10,214 bases of DNA from positions 1 to 10,214 of the forward strand of contig SFCY01000082.1 in NCBI GenBank assembly GCA_004558865.1, given 5' to 3'. Under the pieces are notes generated by a model that saw only the letters and a program-made list of their open reading frames with translations, searched no databases and was not told the origin of the DNA. A program made the translations under genes and the position numbers. Below are positions 5,719 to 10,214 of the stretch, one piece after another (positions within the stretch are counted from its first letter, which is position 1; each line of letters opens with the position of its first letter). This stretch comes from Bacteroidales bacterium (GTDB lineage Bacteria > Bacteroidota > Bacteroidia > Bacteroidales > Bacteroidaceae).

Positions 5719-6327
5719 TTAAGGATTTTCTTCTGCTTCACCGGCCATCAGCCCCAATTCCTGGAACATGGCCCTATAATAGTCGGCCTTCTTCTCCACG
5801 CTCATGGGATAGGCCCTTGAGGAGCTGGGCATTCGGTAGAGGCGCAGCTGGCGGTCGCCGAAGCTGAAGGCCACGCTCTGTCCCATCTTCAGCTGTCGCA
5901 CGTCGATGCCGTAGTGCTTGGTGAAGACCGACGTGGCCAGCTGTCCGGCTGTCAGCACACCGCGGCATTGGGGCAGGGCGCGGAGCAGAGCGTCGAGGTC
6001 GGTTGGCTCCACGATTTCCAAGTCCTTGTCCGAGGCTGTTCCCTTGGTGCGGCGGATGCGGTAGGCCGTGTCGTAGATGGCGAAACCGTGGCCTTTGAGG
6101 AATGCCGTGAGCTCCTCCACATCGAACCGCTTCTCACCGGGAATCTCGAAGTGGCGCTTGTTGGCGAAATATATCCAGCCGAAGATGCGCCACATGTCGT
6201 TTTGGAAGTTGGGATAATAGAACTTCATGCTCCACCGCTTTTCGGCAGGCGGGAATGTGCCGAGCATCAGCAGTCGCGCGTTGCTCGGCAGAAACGGCTC
6301 GAAAGGATGGGTCTCTGTAGGATTCAT
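5719..6327 (-). CDS. Uracil-DNA glycosylase superfamily protein (Mug/UDG-like)
   Basis: 202 residues. It shows the layout of a branch of the uracil-DNA glycosylase superfamily: LLMLGTFPP at 19-27 (motif 1), then FYYPNFQNDMWRIFG (36-50), where aromatic and Asn residues would hold the flipped base, and RMPSSSRAYP at 165-174 in the place of motif 2 (the DNA-intercalation loop). Members remove uracil or related bases from DNA; which lesion this one prefers cannot be read from the sequence. Motif 1 lacks the Asp of classical UDG, so catalysis would follow the Mug-like mode. The ATG at 6327 is favoured because the residues before LLMLGTFPP look like a proper N-terminus and no other Met precedes motif 1. 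It heads a run with udk, pyrK and pyrD, an unusual pairing of repair with pyrimidine supply. Confidence 0.8.
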   Translation of the reverse strand: MNPTETHPFEPFLPSNARLLMLGTFPPAEKRWSMKFYYPNFQNDMWRIFGWIYFANKRHFEIPGEKRFDVEELTAFLKGHGFAIYDTAYRIRRTKGTASDKDLEIVEPTDLDALLRALPQCRGVLTAGQLATSVFTKHYGIDVRQLKMGQSVAFSFGDRQLRLYRMPSSSRAYPMSVEKKADYYRAMFQELGLMAGEAEENP

Positions 6328-6332
6328 TGATG

Positions 6333-6340
6333 CAAAGATA
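6333..6340 (-). promoter_or_regulatory. -7 box very close to the glycosylase start codon
   Basis: On the minus strand TATCTTTG matches the Bacteroidetes TAnnTTTG consensus, and only five bases (CATCA) separate it from the ATG. Transcription would then begin within a few bases of the start codon, giving a leaderless or nearly leaderless mRNA. No TTTG is found at the -33 position. The region just upstream (6341-6400) is very AT-rich. Confidence 0.6.
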
Positions 6341-6453
6341 GCAATTTTTTCCCATACCTATATTTATATGGGCATTTTTTTTGTGTGGCGTGGGTTGGGG
6401 GAGTCCCAACTATTGTCTTTCTATTCGTGAAAAAGAAAAAACACACGGTTTTG

Positions 6454-6485
6454 TTTGGCTGGGCGGAATATTCTTATTAATTTTG
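6454..6485 (+). promoter_or_regulatory. Promoter of the L31 gene
   Basis: A -33 TTTG (6454-6457) and a -7 TAATTTTG (6478-6485) with a 20-base spacer match the Bacteroidetes consensus. The start codon follows 41 bases downstream after an A/T-rich leader with no Shine-Dalgarno sequence, as expected for a highly expressed ribosomal protein gene in this group. Confidence 0.85.
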
Positions 6486-6526
6486 CAACCCAAACGGATT
6501 ATATTAATTAACAACAATAAAAAACA

Positions 6527-6778
6527 ATGAAAAAAGGTATTCATCCCGAAAACTATCGCCCCGTCGTATTCAAGGATATGTCCAACGGCGATATGTTCCT
6601 TTCAAAGTCCACTTGCAAGACTACAGATACTGTGGAGTTTGAAGGTGAGACTTACCCGGTGGTAAAGGTAGAAATCTCAAGCTCTTCTCACCCCTTCTAT
6701 ACAGGTAAGAAGAAGCTCGTCGACACAGCAGGTCGCGTAGACCGCTTCATGAGCCGTTACGGTAAGTTGAAGAAGTAA
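6527..6778 (+). CDS. rpmE2: 50S ribosomal protein L31, type B (zinc-independent)
   Basis: 83 residues starting MKKGIHPENYRPVVFKD, with SSSSHPFYTGKKKLVDTAGRVDRF near 51-74, which is diagnostic of bacterial ribosomal protein L31. It contributes to the contact between the large and small ribosomal subunits. The zinc-binding CxxC pairs of type A L31 are absent; the only Cys is at 30. This and the longer length place it in type B. It is a single-gene unit with a textbook promoter at 6454-6485 and a strong terminator at 6804-6850, flanked by minus-strand genes on both sides. Confidence 0.97.
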   Translation: MKKGIHPENYRPVVFKDMSNGDMFLSKSTCKTTDTVEFEGETYPVVKVEISSSSHPFYTGKKKLVDTAGRVDRFMSRYGKLKK

Positions 6779-6803
6779 TACCACTACCATAACTGACGAA
6801 ATT

Positions 6804-6850
6804 AAGCGCACCGAGGTGTAGTTGCATATACATTCTCGGTGCGCTTTTTT
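6804..6850 (+). terminator. Strong intrinsic terminator of the L31 gene, perhaps bidirectional
   Basis: AAGCGCACCGAG (6804-6815) and CTCGGTGCGCTT (6835-6846) form a perfect 12-base-pair stem, followed by six Ts in all (6845-6850), 25 bases after the L31 stop codon. On the minus strand the stem is followed by TTAATTT, so it could also stop transcripts from the convergent lipoprotein genes. Confidence 0.92.
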
Positions 6851-6863
6851 GTTGTGGTCCAGC

Positions 6864-6896
6864 CCGTGGGGGCGAGCGGGTGGGCTGCCCCCACGG
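6864..6896. terminator. GC-rich hairpin between convergent genes
   Basis: CCGTGGGGGC (6864-6873) and GCCCCCACGG (6887-6896) pair perfectly over 10 bases. The hairpin starts 18 bases past the stop codon of the minus-strand lipoprotein gene. It has no T-run on that strand, so it may protect the mRNA 3' end or help the adjacent terminator rather than act alone. Confidence 0.5.
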
Positions 6897-6914
6897 TTTG
6901 TCTGGCCTTGCGGA

Positions 6915-7517
6915 TTATTGTTCTCCCTCAAATGTTAGGGTGATATTCTTGGCTCCGCTCATGTACGACCAGTCGAAGTCGTCGGTCTCGGTGTTGTCAG
7001 AGGCGACAATCTGGCCTGTGAAGGTACGCTTATTGAGCCGCAGGTCGTCGTAGCTGATGACCATCTTGTACTTGTCGGCCACGTTGTTCGGGTTGAGATA
7101 TTCTATGACGATGTCGCCCGGGTTGTCCTGCGTGTCGATATACCAAGTGAACTGGCGTGAGTAGGTGGCTTGCTGGTTGTCGCCCTCAAAGTCGTTTTGC
7201 AGTCCGTTGCCAAAGGTGGCGTTGGTCTGTCCGGCGAGCGTGAAGTTGATTTCCGTGTAGTATTTCACCGTCTGCAATTTTCCGTTCGAGTCCTGGAAGG
7301 TGGCCGTCGTGGTTCCGTGCCAGTCGCCGGCGAGCGTCTGCGCCATCCTCACGAAGTCGATGTCGTTGCCCTTTTGGGGATTGTTGTGCTCATTGTCTTG
7401 CCAGTGGTTGCCCCCATACCAGTCGTCGTAATACCAGTCATCGTCGTCGTCGCAGCTGGCGAGGGTCATAGTGAATGCTGCTGCGATCAGCAGGAACAAG
7501 TAGTTGTATCGTTTCAT
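6915..7517 (-). CDS. Putative surface lipoprotein, unknown function (paralogue of 7530-7994)
   Basis: 200 residues with a lipoprotein signal: KR near the start, a hydrophobic stretch at about 6-18, and the lipobox LASC with Cys22. Five Asp follow the Cys at once (23-27), resembling the Bacteroidetes lipoprotein export signal that sends proteins to the cell surface. A low-complexity region rich in Asp, Trp, Tyr and Asn (23-50) leads to a probable beta-rich domain beginning LAGDWHG at 62-68, with ATFGNG (100-105), WYIDTQDNPGDIVIEY (125-140) and DDLRLNKRTFTGQIV (157-171). The domain pattern repeats that of the upstream neighbour, so the two look like tandem duplicates. I do not recognise a named family; the fold could be a small lipocalin-like or similar barrel, which is only a guess. 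It is co-transcribed with the neighbour, 12 bases away. Confidence 0.85.
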   Translation of the reverse strand: MKRYNYLFLLIAAAFTMTLASCDDDDDWYYDDWYGGNHWQDNEHNNPQKGNDIDFVRMAQTLAGDWHGTTTATFQDSNGKLQTVKYYTEINFTLAGQTNATFGNGLQNDFEGDNQQATYSRQFTWYIDTQDNPGDIVIEYLNPNNVADKYKMVISYDDLRLNKRTFTGQIVASDNTETDDFDWSYMSGAKNITLTFEGEQ

Positions 7518-7529
7518 CGTAGTGTTTGT

Positions 7530-7994
7530 TTATTTGTTGTTTTGTTCGTCAAAGTTGGTCTGCTTGCTGTTGCCGTAGGTTTGCCTGAGCCGGTATTCGG
7601 CAAGCGTCTCCCCCGTGATGTCGTCGACGAAGTAGCCTTGCATGTAGTCGTCGTTGCGGCTGAGGGGGATGTTTCCGTCGAGCACCACCCGGCGGTTGGA
7701 GTAGTCGTCGTACTGGATGTAGATCTCGCCGTTCCTCACCCACCAGTGGAAGGGAGCCTCCGAATAGTCGTACCATCCGCGGTCGGTCTCCCATCCGGTG
7801 CCGTATGTGGCGAAGTCGTCTTCCTGATAGAAGCGGAACACCACGGCATACTGCTGCCGGTCGTCTTGGATGTAGCCTTGCCATTCGCCTGCCAGATAGT
7901 AGGCTGTGTCCTGGTCGTCGGATGTACACGAGGTGAGGGTGGTCGCCAAGAGGGCGGTCAGCCCAATGGCCCAAATGGATAATGTCTTATTCAT
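7530..7994 (-). CDS. Putative lipoprotein, unknown function (paralogue of 6915-7517)
   Basis: 154 residues with a lipoprotein signal peptide and the lipobox LTSC, Cys23. The acidic part after the Cys is weaker than in the neighbour (TSDDQD, 24-29). The mature domain starts LAGEWQG at 34-40, followed by FATYGTGW (61-68), WWVRNGEIYIQYDDY (84-98), and VVLDGNIPLSRNDDYMQGYFV (103-123). Each block has a counterpart in the same order in the downstream lipoprotein, though overall identity is low. It is rich in Tyr, Trp and Asp. The gene has a canonical promoter (8023-8053) and is first in a two-gene unit. It diverges from the glutathione peroxidase gene, with a palindromic site between them. Function unknown; the conserved LAG-acidic-W-x-G start is common in small Bacteroidales lipoproteins. 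Confidence 0.85.
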   Translation of the reverse strand: MNKTLSIWAIGLTALLATTLTSCTSDDQDTAYYLAGEWQGYIQDDRQQYAVVFRFYQEDDFATYGTGWETDRGWYDYSEAPFHWWVRNGEIYIQYDDYSNRRVVLDGNIPLSRNDDYMQGYFVDDITGETLAEYRLRQTYGNSKQTNFDEQNNK

Positions 7995-8022
7995 AAGTCA
8001 TTCGTTTTCTGTTATTCTTCTG

Positions 8023-8053
8023 CAAATTTACTCTCTTTCATCTGAATGGCAAA
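8023..8053 (-). promoter_or_regulatory. Promoter of the lipoprotein pair
   Basis: On the minus strand a -33 TTTG (8053-8050) and a -7 TAAATTTG (8030-8023) with a 19-base spacer match the Bacteroidetes consensus. The -7 box ends 28 bases before the ATG at 7994. Confidence 0.82.
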
Positions 8054-8080
8054 CGAAAAAAGCATATATTTTTATAGGTG

Positions 8081-8108
8081 TTTCCCTATGGTGGAGGGAA
8101 TTTCCCTA
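8081..8108. promoter_or_regulatory. Repeated palindromic half-sites, candidate operator
   Basis: TTTCCCTA occurs twice in direct orientation (8081-8088 and 8101-8108) with the inverted half-site AGGGAA between (8095-8100). The result is two overlapping palindromes, TTCCCT-N6/7-AGGGAA and AGGGAA-T-TTCCCT. The site lies 27 bases upstream of the lipoprotein -33 box and 48 bases upstream of the peroxidase -7 box, so one regulator could control both directions. The regulator is unknown. Confidence 0.5.
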
Positions 8109-8156
8109 AATAACATTAATTCGTTGGAAAGATTTTTCTCTTTATCATCTTTTTAC

Positions 8157-8164
8157 TATCTTTG
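8157..8164 (+). promoter_or_regulatory. -7 box of the gpx-trxB promoter
   Basis: TATCTTTG matches the TAnnTTTG consensus and lies 44 bases before the ATG at 8209. A proper -33 TTTG is lacking; the corresponding region is T-rich. A promoter with a weak -33 box would fit control by an activator binding upstream, for example at 8081-8108. Confidence 0.7.
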
Positions 8165-8208
8165 CAATATCAACTCAACAAGCAAACAAATCAGGAATAG
8201 ACAAAGAA

Positions 8209-8763
8209 ATGAAAACTGTTTACGATTATTCGGTCAAGGATCGCAAAGGAAAGGAAGTGTCGCTGAGAGAGTATGCCAATGAGGTTCTGCTCATTGTCAA
8301 TACCGCCACGAAGTGTGGCTTCACCCCTCAGTATGAGGAACTTGAAAAACTCTATGAGACCTATCATTCCCAGGGTTTTGAGATTCTCGACTTCCCCTGC
8401 AACCAGTTTGGCCAGCAGGCTCCCGGTACCGATGAGAGCATCCACCAGTTCTGCAAGCTCACTTATGGCACGGAGTTCCCGCAGTTCAAGAAGTTGAAGG
8501 TGAACGGTGACGACGCAGACCCCCTCTATAAGTTCCTCAAGGAGCAGAAAGGCTTTGCCGGTTGGGATATGTCCCATCCCATCGCCCCTGTCCTCGACAA
8601 GATGCTCACCGAGGCAGATCCCGACTATAAGAGCAAATCCGACATCAAGTGGAACTTCACCAAGTTCCTCATCAATAAGAAAGGTATGGTGGTGGCCCGC
8701 TTTGAGCCCACCGAGAAAATCAGCAACATCGCCAAGGAGATAGAGAAGTTGCTCGCTGAATAA
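8209..8763 (+). CDS. Glutathione peroxidase family thiol peroxidase (Cys type)
   Basis: 184 residues, the normal length. It reduces hydrogen peroxide and organic peroxides. Active-site motifs are NTATKCGFTPQYEELE with the peroxidatic Cys36, FPCNQFGQQ with Gln70, and WNFTKF with Trp148 and Asn149, making up the family's catalytic set. Cys82 (in FCKLTYG) fits the resolving Cys of two-Cys members such as BtuE, which use thioredoxin rather than glutathione. There is no signal peptide, so it is cytoplasmic. Codon 36 is an ordinary Cys codon (TGT), not a selenocysteine TGA. The start fits the family and the A-rich leader. The thioredoxin reductase gene follows after 21 bases in what is surely one operon, which also points to thioredoxin as reductant. 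Confidence 0.95.
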   Translation: MKTVYDYSVKDRKGKEVSLREYANEVLLIVNTATKCGFTPQYEELEKLYETYHSQGFEILDFPCNQFGQQAPGTDESIHQFCKLTYGTEFPQFKKLKVNGDDADPLYKFLKEQKGFAGWDMSHPIAPVLDKMLTEADPDYKSKSDIKWNFTKFLINKKGMVVARFEPTEKISNIAKEIEKLLAE

Positions 8764-8784
8764 GGGTTATTAAATTGTAATGAT

Positions 8785-9723
8785 ATGGAATACACGCGTT
8801 GTTTAATCATCGGTAGCGGCCCCGCCGGATACACAGCCGGCATCTATGCCGGGCGCGCCAATTTGAGTCCGGTGCTTTATTGTGGCCTCCAGCCCGGAGG
8901 CCAGCTCATCCAGACCACCGTAGTGGAGAACTTCCCCGGCTATCCCGAAGGCGTTGACGCCAACGAGATGATGGGCGATTTGGAGAAGCAGTGCTCCCGC
9001 TTCGGCTGCGACATTCGTCAGGGAGTGGTCACGAGTGTGGATTTCTCCAAGAAGCCATACGTGGTGAAGACCGACCATGATGAGATGATCGAGGCAGAGA
9101 GCATCATTGTGGCCACTGGCGCCTCGGCCAAATACTTGGGACTTGACGACGAGAAGAAATACAATGGCCAGGGCGTGAGCGCCTGTGCCACTTGCGATGG
9201 ATTCTTCTACCGCAAGAAGGTGGTGGCCGTGGTTGGCGGAGGCGATACGGCCTGCGAGGAGGCCTGCTATCTGGCTGGATTGGCCAGCAAGGTTTATCTC
9301 ATTATCCGCAAGCCGTTCATGCGCGCCAGCGACATCATGCAGAAGCGTGTGGAGGCCAACTCCAAGATAGAGGTTCTCTACGAGACCAACACACTGGGCC
9401 TTTATGGCGAGCATGGCCTTGAGGGCGCCCACTTGGTATACCGCAAGGGGCAGCCCGACGAGCGCAAGTATGACCTGCCCATCGACGGCTTCTTCCTCGC
9501 CATCGGCCACAAGCCCAACACCGACGTGTTCAAGGGCCAGCTCGACATGGACGAGGTGGGCTACATCAAGACCCAGCCCGGAACGCCCCGCACCAACATC
9601 GAGGGCGTGTTTGCGGCTGGCGACTGCGCCGACAGTGTCTACCGTCAGGCTGTGGTTGCGGCTGGAAGCGGTTGCATGGCGGCGCTTGAGGCCGAACGCT
9701 ATCTCAACAAGATAGGCAAATGA
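8785..9723 (+). CDS. trxB: Thioredoxin reductase (NADPH)
   Basis: 312 residues, typical of the low-molecular-weight class. It transfers electrons from NADPH through FAD and a disulfide to thioredoxin in the cytoplasm. The FAD-binding IIGSGPAGYTAGIYAGRA is at 8-25, the redox centre CATCDG at 134-139 (Cys134, Cys137), the nucleotide-binding GGGDTACEEA at 151-160, and the second FAD motif GVFAAGDC at 274-281. In the segment that binds the 2'-phosphate of NADPH the usual HRR followed by R reads IRK followed by R (174-180), so the His is lost and one Arg is Lys. Coenzyme preference may be altered, although this could be normal in Bacteroidales. It is co-transcribed with the peroxidase gene upstream; no thioredoxin gene is nearby. 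A terminator follows at 9769. Confidence 0.96.
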   Translation: MEYTRCLIIGSGPAGYTAGIYAGRANLSPVLYCGLQPGGQLIQTTVVENFPGYPEGVDANEMMGDLEKQCSRFGCDIRQGVVTSVDFSKKPYVVKTDHDEMIEAESIIVATGASAKYLGLDDEKKYNGQGVSACATCDGFFYRKKVVAVVGGGDTACEEACYLAGLASKVYLIIRKPFMRASDIMQKRVEANSKIEVLYETNTLGLYGEHGLEGAHLVYRKGQPDERKYDLPIDGFFLAIGHKPNTDVFKGQLDMDEVGYIKTQPGTPRTNIEGVFAAGDCADSVYRQAVVAAGSGCMAALEAERYLNKIGK

Positions 9724-9768
9724 TTCCAGTTTCCTCCGCCTTAAGGTAGTGGGAGCGGGATTGAGACT

Positions 9769-9813
9769 AAGTCACCGATGGTCCTGACGAGGGATAATCG
9801 GTGGCTTATTGTT
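9769..9813 (+). terminator. Intrinsic terminator after trxB
   Basis: AAGTCACCGAT (9769-9779) and ATCGGTGGCTT (9797-9807) form an 11-base-pair stem with one wobble pair, followed by the T-rich ATTGTTT. It lies 45 bases past the trxB stop codon. The loop of 17 bases is a little long. Confidence 0.8.
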
Positions 9814-9816
9814 TAT

Positions 9817-9837
9817 GGCCGGTTCTAATAATTAGGT
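9817..9837 (+). repeat. Solo end of the dispersed repeat
   Basis: GGC, then C, then GGTTCTAATAATTAGGT resembles the left end of the element at 2849-2869, differing at three of 21 positions by eye. No matching right end or central stem was found in the remaining sequence, so it is probably a relic or a diverged family member. Confidence 0.5.
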
Positions 9838-9918
9838 AGGGTGTTCAGTTTGCTGTACCCACTTTTGAATAAGTTCTTGAATACAAAATGCGTGGCCATC
9901 AATCCCCCAATTTACCTT

Positions 9919-9944
9919 CCCTCTTATATAACCCTCTTATATAA
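9919..9944. repeat. Perfect 13-base tandem duplication
   Basis: CCCTCTTATATAA occurs twice back to back (9919-9931 and 9932-9944) in non-coding sequence. Two copies suggest a recent slippage duplication or a pair of binding sites. Confidence 0.8.
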
Positions 9945-10028
9945 GCACTTAGAAAAGCGGAAAATATCCGCTGTGCGGAACTTCACGGTTGAATGTAGGA
10001 TTCTATTGTAACAAAAACCAGTAAAACC

Positions 10029-10154
10029 CTTGCTGCGATGCAAGGACTACGCCCGTTGTTTCTTCTTCGTAGCCGGCTTGCTCCGAAGCAAACTTCGGCA
10101 AGCCGGCTACTGAGGAGAAACAGCCTTCGTGCCTCAGGCTTGCATCACAGCAAG
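10029..10154. repeat. Long nested palindrome (126 bases)
   Basis: Three collinear stems are nested. The outer one is CTTGCTGCGATGCAAG (10029-10044) with CTTGCATCACAGCAAG (10139-10154), one mismatch. The middle one is GTTGTTTCTTCT (10055-10066) with AGGAGAAACAGC (10113-10124), where both mismatches are U-G wobbles on the plus strand. The inner one is GTAGCCGGCTTG (10069-10080) with CAAGCCGGCTAC (10099-10110), perfect, capped by CCGAAG (10083-10088) and CTTCGG (10093-10098). No T-run follows. It could be a MITE-like or REP-like element or a structured RNA; no gene lies within it. Confidence 0.75.
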
Positions 10155-10214
10155 AAAAACCATGAAAACAGGCTGGCGCGGCCCCTGTCCCTACAAACCT
10201 ACAAAACCTATAAG

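Larger units (their letters stand above)
9724..10214. other. Gene-free region downstream of trxB with terminator and repeats
   Basis: These 491 bases hold the trxB terminator (9769-9813), a short copy of the dispersed-repeat end (9817-9837), a 13-base tandem duplication (9919-9944), a small hairpin (AGCGGA/TCCGCT, 9956-9972) and a long nested palindrome (10029-10154). No convincing gene is present. A frame open from 10039 to the window end runs through both arms of the palindrome and shows no protein-like features. Confidence 0.65.

Noticed and set aside
7170..7982. 270-codon plus-strand frame across both lipoprotein genes
   Set aside because: It is almost entirely Val/Ala/Gly/Leu as expected from reading Asp- and Tyr-rich codons in reverse; the lipoprotein signals, promoter and spacing support the minus strand.
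8305..8325. Possible selenocysteine at the peroxidase active site
   Set aside because: The active-site codon is TGT (Cys36), not TGA, so this is an ordinary Cys enzyme.
8803..9510. 235-codon minus-strand frame opposite trxB
   Set aside because: Antisense shadow; trxB motifs are complete on the plus strand.
9919..9944. Start of a CRISPR array
   Set aside because: The two 13-base units are directly adjacent with no spacers and there are no further repeats or cas genes in the window.
10039..10214. Frame open from an ATG at 10039 to the window end
   Set aside because: It passes through both arms of a palindrome, lacks a promoter box nearby and reads as Arg/Leu/Ser-rich sequence without protein-like pattern. 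The window ends before a stop codon, so it cannot be fully excluded.

Overview
The window looks like chromosomal DNA of a Bacteroidales bacterium, most likely a Prevotellaceae member. The evidence is recurrent -7 boxes of the form TAnnTTTG (several with TTTG 19-20 bases upstream), A-rich leaders without Shine-Dalgarno sequences, lipoproteins with acidic residues just after the lipobox cysteine, a type B ribosomal protein L31, and protein sequences typical of that group. No plasmid, phage or conjugation gene is visible. Family assignments come from reading motifs, not from a database search.

Layout. Positions 1-99 hold part of a dispersed repeat. Next come a secreted LTxxQ (Spy/CpxP-like) protein on the minus strand and, divergently, a SlyD-type prolyl isomerase followed closely by chorismate synthase (aroC). 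After aroC lies a MITE-like element of about 290 bases (2830-3125) with inverted ends; its left half is an inverted copy of the repeat at 1-99, so the first three genes are bracketed by inverted repeats. On the minus strand, reading from 6327 down to 3294, four genes share a pyrimidine theme: a uracil-DNA-glycosylase-superfamily protein, uridine kinase, and the two subunits of NAD-dependent dihydroorotate dehydrogenase B (pyrK, pyrD). The divergent ribosomal protein L31 gene (6527-6778) ends in a strong hairpin terminator. It faces two tandem, probably paralogous lipoprotein genes (7994 down to 6915). Across a 214-base divergent promoter region lie glutathione peroxidase and thioredoxin reductase (8209-9723). 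The last 490 bases have no convincing gene and hold a terminator, a fragment of the dispersed repeat, a 13-base tandem duplication and a long nested palindrome.

How the genes work together. PyrK and PyrD oxidise dihydroorotate to orotate for de novo UMP synthesis, and uridine kinase feeds the salvage route, so the minus-strand cluster serves pyrimidine supply, with a possible uracil-repair enzyme at its head. The peroxidase and thioredoxin reductase form a thiol-based peroxide defence; the thioredoxin linking them must be encoded elsewhere. The Spy-like protein and the SlyD-like isomerase are both plausible folding helpers, one in the periplasm and one in the cytoplasm.

The genes themselves are mostly housekeeping and I see no clear new multi-gene system. 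The parts that deserve a second look are the non-coding repeats (2830-3125 with 1-99, and 10029-10154), the lipoprotein pair, the palindromic candidate operator at 8081-8108, and the near-leaderless start of the glycosylase gene.
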